Positions 1 through 12,809 of a DNA stretch of 64,000 nt are shown piece after piece. A program made the translations under genes and the position numbers. The DNA comes from Rhodeus uyekii. Lineage: Eukaryota; Chordata; Actinopteri; Cypriniformes; Acheilognathidae. Under the pieces are notes generated by a model. It saw nothing but the letters and a program-made list of their open reading frames with translations. It ran no database searches and was not told the origin of the DNA. The number at the start of each line of letters is the position of its first letter. The first letter of the stretch is position 1. The stretch is from positions 434,001 to 498,000 of the forward strand of contig JAWRVZ010000064.1 in assembly GCA_037043235.1 (NCBI GenBank), in the 5' to 3' direction.

Positions 1-1219
1 TAGTTCAGATGTGCTTCCAAATTCTGTGTACTCAAGAGAAAGTGCTTAATAGAGATACTGCTTATTTTCACTTGTCTTGAAATTTACCTGAGAAGCTTAA
101 CAATACAGTCTGTCTTGCTTTTAATTTTAAGTGGCTACCTCTACATTTTCCTATCCAAAAATAAATGAAAAAAAAGAAAAAAAAAAGAAACACACACAAC
201 TGAAGTTAAAGCACCTTCAGACACTCTCTAATTTCAGAGAAAAATATAAATCTTCATGACCAGGGGTCATGAATAGAGGGCTATTTAGAAAGTTTAAGAA
301 GAAAACTTTTCTTTGATTATTAGCAATTTTATTTTTAAGATGCATCTCCTGTCACATATAACGAACTGAAATATGATGCAATATTAAAATGTGTGTTAAT
401 TAATCTGCAAAATTAGTCAGGCTACTCTGTGTAAAATTATCCAATAAGTTTATTTGTCTGAAATCATGTAGTCTCTCATACCACTAAAACATATGAGAAT
501 TTAGCTCTAAAAGAAAAAAATAACACATTAATTTATCATTGAACAAAATAGTTCTTACCAATTCATCGGATTACTCCATACTGAACCACTGTGTACTTAT
601 ATTAAAGGGTTAATTCTCAATCAAAAAGAGATCTGACAATCTGTCATCCTTTACTGACACTTAGCTACAAAACCATATAGCTTTCATACTTTCATGGAAC
701 GCAAACAATCTTTTGAAGAATATTAGCCAGAATTTCTAGCAATGTTGAGAATGACAATCTCCAAATGTCCTACAATGTGAGGGTGAATATGATGAAAGTG
801 TATGCTATTTTTGGGTGAGATAGGCCATTGTTCAGGAAGATTATGTGTTTCTCATTATACATATATGTTTCCCAACCATCTCCTGTTCAGCAAAGAGGAT
901 TTTGTGTTTAACAAGAGACACAGTGATAACCTTTAGTGCCCATCAGTGCCTGGTACAAGCATAATGGACAATAAATGTCAAGATGATTCTGAGCAGCCTC
1001 AGAAGTGACTATTACTACTACATGAAATCCTAAACAACTCTCCCTAGAGTGTAAAACTGCTTATCAGATAGTATGTTTTGTGTTAATAAAAATAGACCTA
1101 AGTGAATAGCCTTTAATAAACAGGACAATACTAATTGGGTTAGATACAATTTCAAAAGCAAGTAAGTTTATGGTTTTGCTGAACAATGTTGTTATAATAC
1201 ATCATTTAATATACATAAC
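1..1219. other. unannotated AT-rich flank
   Basis: No gene, RNA or element was recognised. Confidence 0.6.
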
Positions 1220-1485
1220 TGTTACAGTCATGTCGTATCTTCACCCCCTTCCTGTTTCCTTCCGTTTGCATCCTTGTGTAATTTCCCCTCACCTGTCGCG
1301 TCAATCACTTGCCTCATTAGTCTTGTCACCTGTTCCCCATCACTCCCTGTGTATATAAGCCCTTTGTGTTTCTCAGTCTGTGTCCGCTCTCGTTTGTATT
1401 ATGTGTAGTGTTATTCCGTGTTCCCTAGCTCTGTGTTTCCTGGATTACTCGTCTCTTCGCTTCCCTGCAACAGACACGTCTGACA
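1220..1485 (+). mobile_element. LTR-like fragment with TATA box
   Basis: Starts TGTTACAG and ends GTCTGACA. It contains TGTATATAAGCC near 1349, and its style resembles the 3' half of the solo LTR. Flanks ATAAC and ATAAT match at 4 of 5 bases, so the target duplication is weak. Confidence 0.45.
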
Positions 1486-2897
1486 ATAATATTATGAATG
1501 ATCAGCAATCAATGCATTCAATGGATGATTGTTGTTATGCTGTACAGCTTGATCCAATCCTTTTTTTAATAATGGCCAAACAACATTTAATTCAAAAGGA
1601 CCACTTAATCTTTAATATTTGTCCACTTCTTTACAATAGAATGTATTTTTTTGAATAAGAGCATGCAAAGTCAGAGGGTTTAAACTTTTATTTTGAAACA
1701 TAATAGGCTAACCGTCACAATCTAGCGTCAAAAGCTTATTATAAAAAATATATGGACTCACTGAGATGGATTATTTATTAAAAATCTTTGTTTATCTGAA
1801 AAAAGATAGCATATCCAATGGCATGAGGGTGAGTAAATGAGAGAATTTTTGGTGAACTATCTCTTTAGCATCTTCTGTTGAATTTGTACAAAATTGAATC
1901 AAAATTAAATTATAACTCAATACTTTTGAATAACACACAAATTAGTGAACAATGAATCAAACTGTTTTAATGATTTAAGATGCATACTGCTTACTGAATA
2001 TGATAAATATGATTTTTTTTAAGTATTTAGTAAGCACTGCTACTCCATTCCAAAGAAAGTCCGTCACCTCAGTCTGCGTCACTCTCTGACCTGTCATTAC
2101 TCCAGGGCTTTAGAAAGCCAGAAGAAAGTGTGCTGACACAAGGATTAGCTGGTGTCAAGAGGTCAGATAAAAGTTCTGTCATGTTATGTTTGAATGACCT
2201 TGAGTGCCACCAAATTTGAGTCATATGTAACACTAGCACTGCAACTGCGAACACTATTTCACTAGCCTGTGACACACCTCTGTCAGCACATAAAGAAAGA
2301 TTATATTCTTCTCTGACATAGTAGCCATTGAGTTAAAATAATAATTGAATAACCATCGAGTTCTGAATCAATAGTTTCCACAAAGAAAAATGTAGCGATG
2401 CGGTGTGTTTACAAAAGCTATCTCCTAGGTATATCGTTTTACTAGGCTAATCAAAAACTTTTTAACTTAATTGAATAACTGTTGAAATCCACTTAGTGCT
2501 GTCTCTTTCCCATCTCATGGGACCTATTTCTGATAGCCAGAGGTAAACTCCTCAGGTTGTAGCCAATGGGGATAAAGCTTCAGTAATCAGTGCCACATTA
2601 CTAGACAGGGCACAATGCCATGAAACAGGACCACAATCCTCTCATTCACCTCATTCTATTGAAACAATCCCTCCATTTTTGTTGGTATTAAAGTCCTGGT
2701 GCATCTGAGAAGGAGAAACACAGAGTTACTGTCTTGAATTTCTGGAAGCTATTATAGACGCCTCCTCCAATGCAAAGCTACACACCTAAAAACGGTCCCG
2801 TTGCCCCAATTGCTTCTACACCGTTTCCGTAATATGTAAATTATGAGGTTCTAGATCAAGAACAGTGAAACAGGCAGACGATGTTCAAAAACCATCA
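1486..2897. other. unannotated flank
   Basis: Only a stray MITE end (about 1822-1866) was recognised. Confidence 0.6.
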
Positions 2898-2902
2898 CCG
2901 TA

Positions 2903-3678
2903 TGTCAGGGTTCTGCCACATTCGGTCTAGTCATTTCTTGGTTTTGTGGCAGAGCTCTGACACTACCGTTATGTCTCTAGTTGTGTGTGTGTGTGTGCGC
3001 GGCTCCGAGTGCTCTAGTCGCACGCATGTCTGTGACGTCTTTAGTGCGAGTTATGATGTCCGGTCCCGATACTTGGTCTGGTTCAGTTTCGGTTTTGGAT
3101 CGGGATTCGGGCATTCATAACTCGTGTGTTCGTCCTTGTCATGAGCGCGTGTGACAAGTGTCTTGCTCATTCTCACGCGCTCTACGTTATGTGAGTGGGC
3201 GCGGTTTCAAGCTCTGCTCGTGTCCTTGTCCTGTGTTGTAAGCACGCGGTTCGTGTTTATGACGGCCACGTGCTTTCATGCTGTGTTTTTGTGATGCGTC
3301 TTTGTTTAATGTGAACACGCAGCGATTCGCATTGGCTGCGTGTTTGTCTCGTCAATGTGTAACCCTCCCACCTTGTTTCCCTGCTTAAGTTTGATTTGTT
3401 CCCAGCTGTGTCTCATTCAATTACCGTTCCTCATGTGTGTATTTAATCCATCCGTGTCTGTTGTCTTGTGCTGGTTTCTCGTCGTTGAATGGTTGTGTGT
3501 CCTGCTGTCCTAGTATGTGTCAAGTCTAAAGTCTAGTCCTAGTTCAAGTCCGTGTTCTAGTCCTGTTTTTCCCCCTCGGGGTGGTTTTAGTTCAAGTTTT
3601 TGTTTTCTTTTATTATAATAAAATCCCCTCGCCTCTGCATCCTTGAGTCCTCATATCTTCCTTCAACTCAACCTGACA
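2903..3678 (+). mobile_element. solo LTR, 776 bp, with target duplication CCGTA
   Basis: Begins TGTCAGGG and ends CCTGACA. The 5 bases before it (2898-2902) and after it (3679-3683) are both CCGTA. A TATA-like TGTATTTAA near 3438 and an AATAAA near 3617 fit an LTR read on the plus strand. No internal region remains, so it arose by LTR-LTR recombination. Confidence 0.88.
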
Positions 3679-4242
3679 CCGTACAGTGATGCATTTATTA
3701 GTTAAGTTAGATATCAAGTTAGTTTAGTTCATGTAAAAAACTGTACGGATAACAATACAGATATCTGATCAGTACAAATTAAGCTGGTTGGATATTGTAT
3801 GATTTAGTATTGTTGCTTGTAAGACTGTACGAACATGAACCCTGCTCCAAACCATGTCACATGGTAGGATCTCAGTTGTCAATCATGTCAGATTGTCCGA
3901 GAGACTGTTTATGTAGAACTTTGGTTGCATACTCCGTTTACTTGCTCTTGAATGTTCACAAACCTGCTTTAACCACTCCAATATGGCGGATGGCTTAAGT
4001 ACAACGGCCCATAGAAATAGCCGCTAATGAGGCATCCATGTATAACGACCGTCAAGACACTTTAAAAGGGGATGCACGCAAGAAGACTCATCTGGAGTTT
4101 TAGTGTCTGTGAGCTGCATTTACATACTGGAGAGAAATGGTGGCTTACAAATAAAAATAACCACTAGCATTAATTGTGATCATGGATTTCCTTGGAAAAG
4201 AAAACTGAAAAAAAAAAGTTTTACAAGTTGGACTCATATGTA

Positions 4243-4590
4243 CAGTAATCCCTCGTTTATTGCGTTTAATGTGGACCAGAACCCCCTGCGATAGGTGAAA
4301 AACCGCGAAGTAGGATCAGCCAATCAGCTGACAGGATACATCCACTTGTGCTCTCATTCGTCGATCTCGTGCCAGGAACCAATCATGTGCCTTGTCTGAG
4401 TGCCTGTGGATGTGTACAAAGCTTAATTGGCGAGTTTCTCTCTTTTTCTGGCATCCTGGGAAACCGCATCACGATAAATCAACACTGCTTTCCGCAATAT
4501 GGCTGCCGATTTTTTTTCCGATAAATATTTTTTTAAAATCCATGATGCACTGAGACCGCGAAACTTGAACCACGTATCGAGGGATTACTG
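4243..4590. mobile_element. MITE family A, copy 1 (348 bp, TA target)
   Basis: Ends CAGTAATCCCTCG and CGAGGGATTACTG are perfect inverted repeats, flanked by TA on both sides (4241-4242 and 4591-4592). The TA duplication and the CAGT ends suggest a Tc1/mariner or pogo-type source transposase. Confidence 0.85.
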
Positions 4591-4592
4591 TA

Positions 4593-5539
4593 CTACCATC
4601 ATGGTACTTTAGTAATTCTTTGTCCATTGTCTTTTATTAAAAGAAAATTATCTTAGGTGTTTGAAGCGACACTATGAAATCCATTTTAGGTGAACTATAG
4701 CTTTAAGAGCGAGACCAAGAGAGAGATTAAATAAAATAAAATAAAATAAAAACAACACGAGTGGTGACGAAATGAATGTTAGCAAAACCTGATGTGACAT
4801 GGTGATGGCAGTGCATTGCTAACCAAACACACTGCAGGCTGTTTTGCCTCCAGAGCTGCAGAGAGATGCGTTGGTAAACTGACTCACTGAATAAACAAAC
4901 ACTTAATAAGTCCTAATGCCAAAGCAAACATCTCTCTCATGAGCACACATGCTAAACAGTCTAAAACCTCCTCCATCGTGCTAACACCATTTTATGTTGA
5001 GGATTATGGCCATGAATTTGTCACACAGAACACTGAGCCAACCACTACAGCAGGAAACTGTGGACTGCATGTATAATGTTTTGTGGACTGAAATATTGAA
5101 GGCGAGTGTAATTGATGCTGTACAAATACACACGTCCGCTTTGATGCAGCAATGAGGGTTTGGCACTCGCCCTCAGCCAGCAAAACTAAAAAAATGTGAC
5201 AGAATAATGCTCATACACCACGCTAAACAGGAGATAGGCCCATACAAATAAAAAAAAATAGCTGTAGAGTCACACCAGGGTGTGTTTCACTGTCTCTATA
5301 GATACGTGCCAGTTTAAACAAGGGAAAATGGAAGGATTTGAGTGGAATTTAAAATGAAGTATTATGCTAGAATAACATTTCATTATTACACCCTTACAAA
5401 TGCTTACAACCACCCTGAGGGGAATGTTACTTGATCTGCTAGACATCGGAGACGGAGAGGATTGTGGGATTTGTTTGATTTTGTTGTGAGGTCTGTAACA
5501 CTGTCATTTTCGGTAAAAATGAAAGAAAGTGATTTAAAA
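4593..5539. other. unannotated flank
   Basis: An AAATA run near 4730; otherwise nothing recognised. Confidence 0.6.
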
Positions 5540-5975
5540 ATGAATGGACTATTGTTCAAAGTTTGGGGTCGGTAAGATTTTGAAATGTTTTTGAAAGAAG
5601 TCTTATGTTCACCAAGGGTGCATTTATTTGATAATAAATATGTTAAAAAAAGATTATGTTGTGAAATATTATAATAATTTAAAATAACCATTTTCCATTT
5701 TAATACATTTTAAAATGTAATTTATTTCTGTGATGGCAAAGCTGAATTTTCAGCATCATTACTCCAGTCTTCAGTGTCACAGGATGCTTCAGATATCATT
5801 CTGATTTGCTGCTCAAGAAACCGGTTGAAAACAGTTGTGCTGCAACTTTTTTTTTTTAATACCAAGACATGTTTTTTTTTGATGATGAATAGAAAACTTA
5901 AAAGAACAGCAATTATTTGAAATTGAAATAATTTGTAACATTATAAATGTTATTTTGCTGAATAAAAAAGGCAGA
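5540..5975 (+). repeat. common repeat family B, copy near 5.5 kb
   Basis: Recognised by the shared words TTTGGGGTCGGTAAGATTTT, GCTGAATTTTCAGCATCATT, CTTCAGTGTCACAGGATG and the late GATGAATAGAAAACTT. The same order recurs elsewhere in the window. Confidence 0.75.
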
Positions 5976-8057
5976 ACGGTGGTGTACACTGCATTTTATT
6001 ATCATCATGTTGCACTAATAAGGACAATATTACTTTATAGAGTATTCGAGCAAGATTTTTTTTTTTTTAGTTTTTGCAGGTGTCTAGCTCCTGTCACCCA
6101 TGACACTAAAGCAATTACTCTTGTTCACATTACCGTTGAACAGACATGCAGTCAAACAGTGTCTGGTGTTTTACTGTGGTCCTGGTTCCCCTCTGCTGGT
6201 TATGATCAACGCTTGTCTATCTGCCTCATTGAACATCTCCATATGTGTGATAAGAAGAGAGGAAGGGGTCTTGATCTCTGGCCTTTCTAATTCTCAGGAA
6301 ATAAATCACTCTATTTATATATTTATAGGCATGTGCATGTGCGCATGCGTGCATGTTTTAGACTTAACCTGGAGCATGGTGGCTAATAAACACACACACA
6401 TAAAAATCTACAAGGCATCTATATCCAGAACAAAATTGCAACATGACGTCCTCTGAATAAAGTAAACCATTTTAATGATTTTTTTTAAGATGTTAAAAAT
6501 TCCCTTTAATTTACTATTGTAAATTGCATTATTATAATAATTATATTTTATATCGCATTGCCTTTTAAAACATCAGCAAAATCAATTTCATAAATTATGT
6601 CTCAATCCTCATGGCTTTCGTACATACTGCAAGTGCAACAAGGATTGTGTTCTCTTATTTTTAGAATCCATTATCAACCATAACTAAATATCAACCGATA
6701 ACTGACATGGTACCAATATATTGTACATTCTTCAAAACTGCACAAATTTTATACTAATTGCATTAATGAAAATAGTCATACTAAATACTACCTTATACAC
6801 TAATGCAACTCTGTGACTGGCTGATGACTGCGACACTTTTAAAATGATTAAATTCTTTGTAAAAAGCTACAATATTTAAAAGTCTAATCATAGCGTTACG
6901 AATCCATCCAGAGCGCAACAGAGAATCATGATGTAATAATACAATACGGCATCAGAATTAACAAAGTGGTGATTCATTAACATGGATCACTGTTGTAGGA
7001 GAGTAACAAGCTAACACTAATAATGTGGCAACATATACAACCCAGTGTTGTATAAGGCAGTGCAAATGCCATTGACAGTCATAAATTCTAAACAAGTTTA
7101 CACACATACATAGTCAATTTGGTATTTAGAGGTACTAATACCATATTGTGTTTAACTTAATTCCAAAAATGTAAAAACAATATCTAACCATGAAAACATG
7201 CCAAATTAAATATTAAAAATTAGAAGTTATACAAAATAAATCCTACAGAAAAAAAAAATAAAAAATAAAATATATATATATATATTTCACAGGTAACACT
7301 TTGTAAGTCCCATTTGTTAATGCTAGCTTACATGAACTATATGCATTATACAATGTTCAGGTTAGTTCATAGTGCATTAAGGTTAACAGATAAAATACAA
7401 TTTTAACCTCAATTTAAAATTGTATTAATGAATGTTGAGATTACCACACTAGCAATGAACAATTCTTCTACAGCATTTATTAACATTGGGTAAACAGGAC
7501 CTTTAAATATCTATGCAAAGCAGAGCAAAAAAATAACAAATCTCGCACTTTACGCTCTTCTATTTTACAACACTTGACGGTTATCTAATAAAAATAAAAA
7601 TTGTATGTATTATAATGACAATAAAAAATAGAACTGAAATCGAATGCATTTCTGATTTGCTTCAACGTCAACAGTTTAAAATAGCAACTTCACCGGCTAA
7701 TGAACGCATAAGCAAGCTGGATATAAGAAAATGCAAATAGATGGTAACAACTGCAACATTTAAACATTTGGGTCTTGCTTGCGCGTATGTTTGTCACATT
7801 GTTTTAATGCTTGAGAGATTGCTAATGTTAGCGTCCTCTAGGCCTCGACGGCAAACATAGTCTAAATACTGCTGTTCTTTCTCTGGTAATGCAGCATCTA
7901 TCAGCAAATTAATTACATTATAACATGTCAACATGTACTGTACACATACCTTTACACTGTTGGTCTTCTACGTGAGCATCTTTCCATACAGCTCGCAGCC
8001 TAACCTGTCTAAATAAACAACAAGAGGCATCAGTGATGGTTTTTATTTCGCCTCTAG
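5976..8057. other. AT-rich flank, mostly unannotated
   Basis: Apart from the MITE-like piece at 7288-7500 nothing was recognised. Short frames here lack any domain. Confidence 0.6.
7288..7500. repeat. MITE-like repeat (GGTAACACTTTGTAAGTC type)
   Basis: GGTAACACTTTGTAAGTCCC followed by TTGTTAATGCTAGC, resembling a widespread fish MITE start. It is judged by resemblance to remembered repeats; the right end is uncertain. Confidence 0.4.
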
Positions 8058-8179
8058 ATGCCGCTCTCGTGCTGCGTAATGACCACAACAGACACAGCTC
8101 AGAAAAAACTATCGGTAAGGATTTTTGCCGATAACCTATTGTTCCACCGAATTTTGATGATTCGGTCGACCTCTACTTT

Positions 8180-8420
8180 TGACTGCGTTGAACATAAGGT
8201 CTGGGCGGATCTGCGTAAACTCGACGTCCACTTTCATTTGATTAAGCTTATTAAAGTGCTGTTTTCTGATCAGAAAGCAACTGTGCGAACACTCTACGGT
8301 GACACAGATTGGTTCAGGAACGGTAAAGGTGTGAGACAGGGCTTTATTTTGTCTCTTTTATGCTGAGGCGATTATAAGAAATTTAGTCCTGGACTCGTCC
8401 GATATTGGAGTAATACAAAA
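8180..8420 (+). pseudogene. non-LTR retrotransposon reverse transcriptase fragment
   Basis: Reads FDCVEHKVWADLRKLDVHFH, then KATVRTLYGDTDWF and GKGVRQGFILSLL, the RT region around the VRQG motif. After SLL the frame shifts by one, and the next frame continues YAEAIIRN, which also fits the family. The YADD motif is absent. Pairs with the fragment near 9138. Confidence 0.75.
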
Positions 8421-8957
8421 TTAATCTGTTCTGAGGTAGGCTTCGTAAGTCGGTAAGGCTTTTACATGTAAATTGCCTAATCCGTTCAAAGCCCTGCGAA
8501 AACACCACATTTAAATTTATAATAAAGCTATCCTTGTTCAGTATGGTATGACAAGCACATCCCTGCGTCATACTTCTCAATTATATGCCTTTTTGTCTCC
8601 ATGGAGAGCATTCCTCTTCTTCACTTTCATCGTGAAATGAAATGGGAGAGGAACGCCGCTACGCAGAGGCTGATGGGAGCGATGCTGACCAATAGGAGAG
8701 CAGGATGCTGCAGCGAAAGCTAACGTCAGAGCCGGGAGCAGTGTTGCCAGATTGGGTGAGTTCCCCGCGGGTTTTAAGCTGTGGAGAGCGGGACGATTGG
8801 TGCGAGTTTCCGGGTCAGTGGCGCGCGAATTTCGTCGCCTCAGCCGAGATTTCGTTTTTCGCATCTCGATCATTTTGTCGTTACTCGGGCGAAATCTTTT
8901 ATCGTATGTTGAACTTTTCGTACGTAGAGTGTTTCGTAAGTCGGGGTTCTACTGTAT
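8400..8957. mobile_element. DNA transposon or MITE fragment splitting the LINE
   Basis: Right end GTAAGTCGGGGTTCTACTGT followed by A matches the CAGTAGAACC-type ends of pogo-like elements. Near 8432 TTCGTAAGTCGG repeats the motif, but the left terminus is not clean. It lies between two parts of one LINE. Confidence 0.45.
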
Positions 8958-9134
8958 TTATTTTTGGGGGTAAAAAATGGGGCTGCACCTTAACACAATA
9001 AAACAAAGTGGAGAAGTGAACTTTAAAATCAATGATGAAGAAATGGAATCAGTTCAGATTTAACCATTTTTCCCATAATGTTAGATAATGTTACATAATG
9101 TTACACACATATATGTGTGCTAGTGTTGGACAGA

Positions 9135-9300
9135 GAGAAAGGTGCATTTGAAATGTGGTGCTGGAAGAAAAACATGGACAACCAAGAAAACAAATAGAGA
9201 AGTATCCGATTGCTTAAAACCAGGTTTGTCACCAGACAGTGAAATTAGTAGACTACGACTGTCTTATTTTGGCCATGTTATGTTTACAAACTTGCTAAAG
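9135..9300 (+). pseudogene. C-terminal fragment of the same LINE ORF2
   Basis: With a frame change the text reads AFEMWCWRKTWTTKKTN, then EISRLRLSYFGHVM. It matches the usual end of LINE ORF2, a WCWRR motif followed by LKLSYFGH. It has the same orientation as the RT fragment at 8180, so the middle of ORF2 is lost or replaced. Confidence 0.65.
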
Positions 9301-10257
9301 ATGTTTATAATGTTGCCAATGGTCTGTTGAACCAGAAGAAAATGATGGTAAAGAACTCATCAAAATAGACATCAATATGAACACTAAACTGCGGTGTGAC
9401 AGGTTAACCTGTGCACTATATAATTTTGTTTAGTTTAAGTTTGTTCTCTATGCTTTGTTCTATTTTTGTAATTCGTTACAGTTGTTGTTGTGTTTAAAAT
9501 CACAATTTTTCAAGAACAAAAGTTTAGAACACACAATTTATGTGATAGTTACCTTTTATTTTTCCATAACCATTGTTCCAGTTAACCTTCCCAGTTCACA
9601 CTTTATACAATCAAACCAATAAGTAAGGTAAAATGGCTTTTTAAAGCAAACGCCACCTCACTTCCTGTGGAAGCTACCATTTGGGTGTAATGTGAGAGGG
9701 GGATAATTTAAGAACAGTTGTTTTGTTATTCAATTTGTTGTTAAATTCTTTTGCTGTTAATGGTGGTTGTATTAGCTCTTGGGGAGTTTAAGTTATGATG
9801 TGTTGAGTGTTTATTTAATTTGATTTACAAACTTTTTAGTTTGATCCTATTGGTATTGCTTTGTAGGTGGAGCTTCACCCTATAAATAGGCTTGATTGAA
9901 TTCATTTAGTAGTCTGTTGCTGGACTCACAGCAGTGTCAAGTCTTGGGCCATTGGGTGTAGCCAAATGCACACATTGTTGCTGTTTTGTTTCCTTTTTGT
10001 ACAGTTTTTATTTATTTTTGTTCAGCGTTGTAATTATTTATGGCACTTCCTAATAAACACCATGTTTGTATGAACATTAACTTTTTTGGATCGGGATGTC
10101 ATTGACTTTTTTTTTCATTCTGACTGTTTGGCCTCCCTACATGCTGAAAGAAGCAATGCTTGAGAGGATGGAGCATGGAGAATATTTATATCCGTAGGGG
10201 TTGTAGAGAGGCGGACGTGGCTGAAGGGATAGATCATACTATACACAAATCTATGTA

Positions 10258-10260
<3 letters not shown>
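9301..10260. other. possible decayed LTR, otherwise unannotated
   Basis: CCTATAAATAGG near 9880 and AATAAACACC near 10051 are spaced like an LTR promoter and poly-A signal, but no termini or target duplication were found. Confidence 0.35.

Positions 10261-10297
<37 letters not shown>
10261..10297. repeat. TA microsatellite
   Basis: 37 bases of alternating TA in the 3' flank. Confidence 0.95.
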
Positions 10298-10300
<3 letters not shown>

Positions 10301-12615
10301 AAAAAAGTATATGTGTGTCTCACACATATAGTCAGCATGTGTTAGAAGGGCATTGGTGGAATTTTCCATTAAAGCATTCCTCTGTCTCTGAACCATAATA
10401 AGCACAGTGCTGACTCACAAGAAGGCTTTCACGCTCTTTGATAAAGCAGTGTAAACAATCCTGACACTAAGACACGTTCTTTAGGCAAACATCTTTTACA
10501 AGATGACGACACAGAGGGTACCCAGCTGGTAAAATTGTTGCCATCCTGTTTTTCTGAGCTTATTAAAGCTAAACATGTTTTAATAATTTGTTTTGCTTAT
10601 AGATGTTGTAGTGTAGACCACAATTGACTCTACTAGTAGTTCACTACAACATAAACTCACTATGGCCTTCTTTTATGTATTCTACAATATTTCACATTTC
10701 TCTTCTGGATTAAGTGTCACACAGACGTTTTGCAGTGCCTGCAAAACACATGGCTCAACACATCATGGAACACACAGGCTCATTTGGTTTGAAGCACTCC
10801 CAAAGGTGAAAACTTCAAATAACTGAGCCCTGGGCATTTATTCCCAGTGTCAATGATCTGCGCCATGGAATCCTGCCCAGTTCATTCATCACACAACCGC
10901 TAACACATTCATTCATAGATATAGACATTTACGACACACATCTGTGTCCACAGAGCAGTCTGTGGGGCAATCAGGATGACCTCTGACCTAAGACACTATA
11001 CACGACCAGCAATCACCTTTGTGTGTTAGTGAGTTCAAAAGACCATAAGCTAAAACAACTGTCAGTTTCAATAACCTCTTCACTTTTTTGTCTAATATAA
11101 ATCTGTTCCTCACATTTGTTACAGCTGAACTGGGTATTATAGCAGGATTTACAGAATGCCATAAATGTGTTTATAGATTAATTTAGTGGTGATGGCCTAG
11201 TCGTAAATCAACTCCCTGGAAAGCTCTTGGATTTTTTAACAAGTGCAGTAACAAACTCTACCACTAGATGGCAAACATGTCTTTTGTTTAATTTATAGTG
11301 ACAAAAACAATTTTACTGGGGAACTGTGAGATGTGCTTGCCCAATACCGATGCAAAACCAGATACAATGAAGGGTGTTTCTTTGAGGTTGCAAAGGTGTG
11401 TATAGACTTGCCTCATGGAGTGGACTCAAATTTAGTTGATGTGAATGACAAAACTGCCCGTTGTAGAAGACATGCAAATGCCTACTATTGCGCCACCCCT
11501 ATGAATTATTAATTGCACTGTGACACATTTCATAATGCTTTGATTGTTTACAATTGAGATAACATTGTTAGAAGTGCCTGTGTTCAAAAATTAGTTTTAG
11601 ACTGTATGGTACATAAACACTATATGTTTTGAAAGAAAGAAAATTCAAAAAAAAATGTAAGTGTTTGCGAAAGTGGTATTCCATCTAATTTCAAGTTGAG
11701 TAAATGTTAACTTGCAACCTTAACTTGCCGTCTGGCTTAAACATCCTTTGACCAATGAGAATTGCCAGTACAAATGTGCTTTTGGAAATTGTGTTTTCTG
11801 CATTCACACATGATTTCAAACTGAATAAATGTCAAAGCGGATCCAACACATTCCTATCTGTCAAACACTACAAGCATGCTTTGTGTACGGTTGTGTCTTT
11901 AGAAATCAATTTGCATTCACACTTATCAAGAACCAGTCTCAAAGCGGATCTTTAGGCAAACCTATGAATGCTATTGTATGGGATGTAGCTTCTGAGTAAT
12001 CAACGCTGAATGTTAAAACTAATTTGAATGGCATTCGATCAAAAATCTAACACTCTCAACATAATAAATGAACGAAATAAATCAAGCATATACAAACACA
12101 AACATTCAGAAAGAAATGGAAGGCCCAATTGCATCTACTTATCTGTACCACTTCTTCCTAATGAGAAAGACCCTGATATTCAACGTTTCACTTGTTATCA
12201 TCCAATACTTTGGATATCATCGATATTTTAACAACAATCTTTCCTCTTTCCTCATGTGGCATTCACAATGAACAGGCATGGTGATGCTAAAAAGATAATG
12301 AAAAATGATTGATAAGATGTTTTTTATGATTATGTTTGGTTAATACTACAGAAGGATATTCATTTAATCCTGCCCCCACTTAGCCATTTTTTTTTATGAT
12401 GATGATGTCAATAAAATATCAATACTGAATGGTCAATGTACTTATAACCTTTCCGCATATTAGTTTGTAAGGCTTTCCAATGTAAGTTCCAACAAACAAG
12501 TAATTACTAATTATTTCCAAGATTTAACAAAAAATTGTGTATATATAAATAAGTGTATGTATTTATTTGAATTGTATTTTACATATCTTATTTAGAGACA
12601 GAAAGACATACAGAC

Positions 12616-12618
<3 letters not shown>
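10298..12618. other. unannotated flank
   Basis: No recognisable gene or element was seen on either strand. Confidence 0.6.

Positions 12619-12809
<191 letters not shown>

Noticed and set aside
2881..3120. 79-codon frame
   Set aside because: Lies within the solo LTR and has no protein similarity.
7901..8060. Possible start of a host gene before the RT fragment
   Set aside because: No splice sites or conserved protein; the recognisable part is LINE reverse transcriptase.
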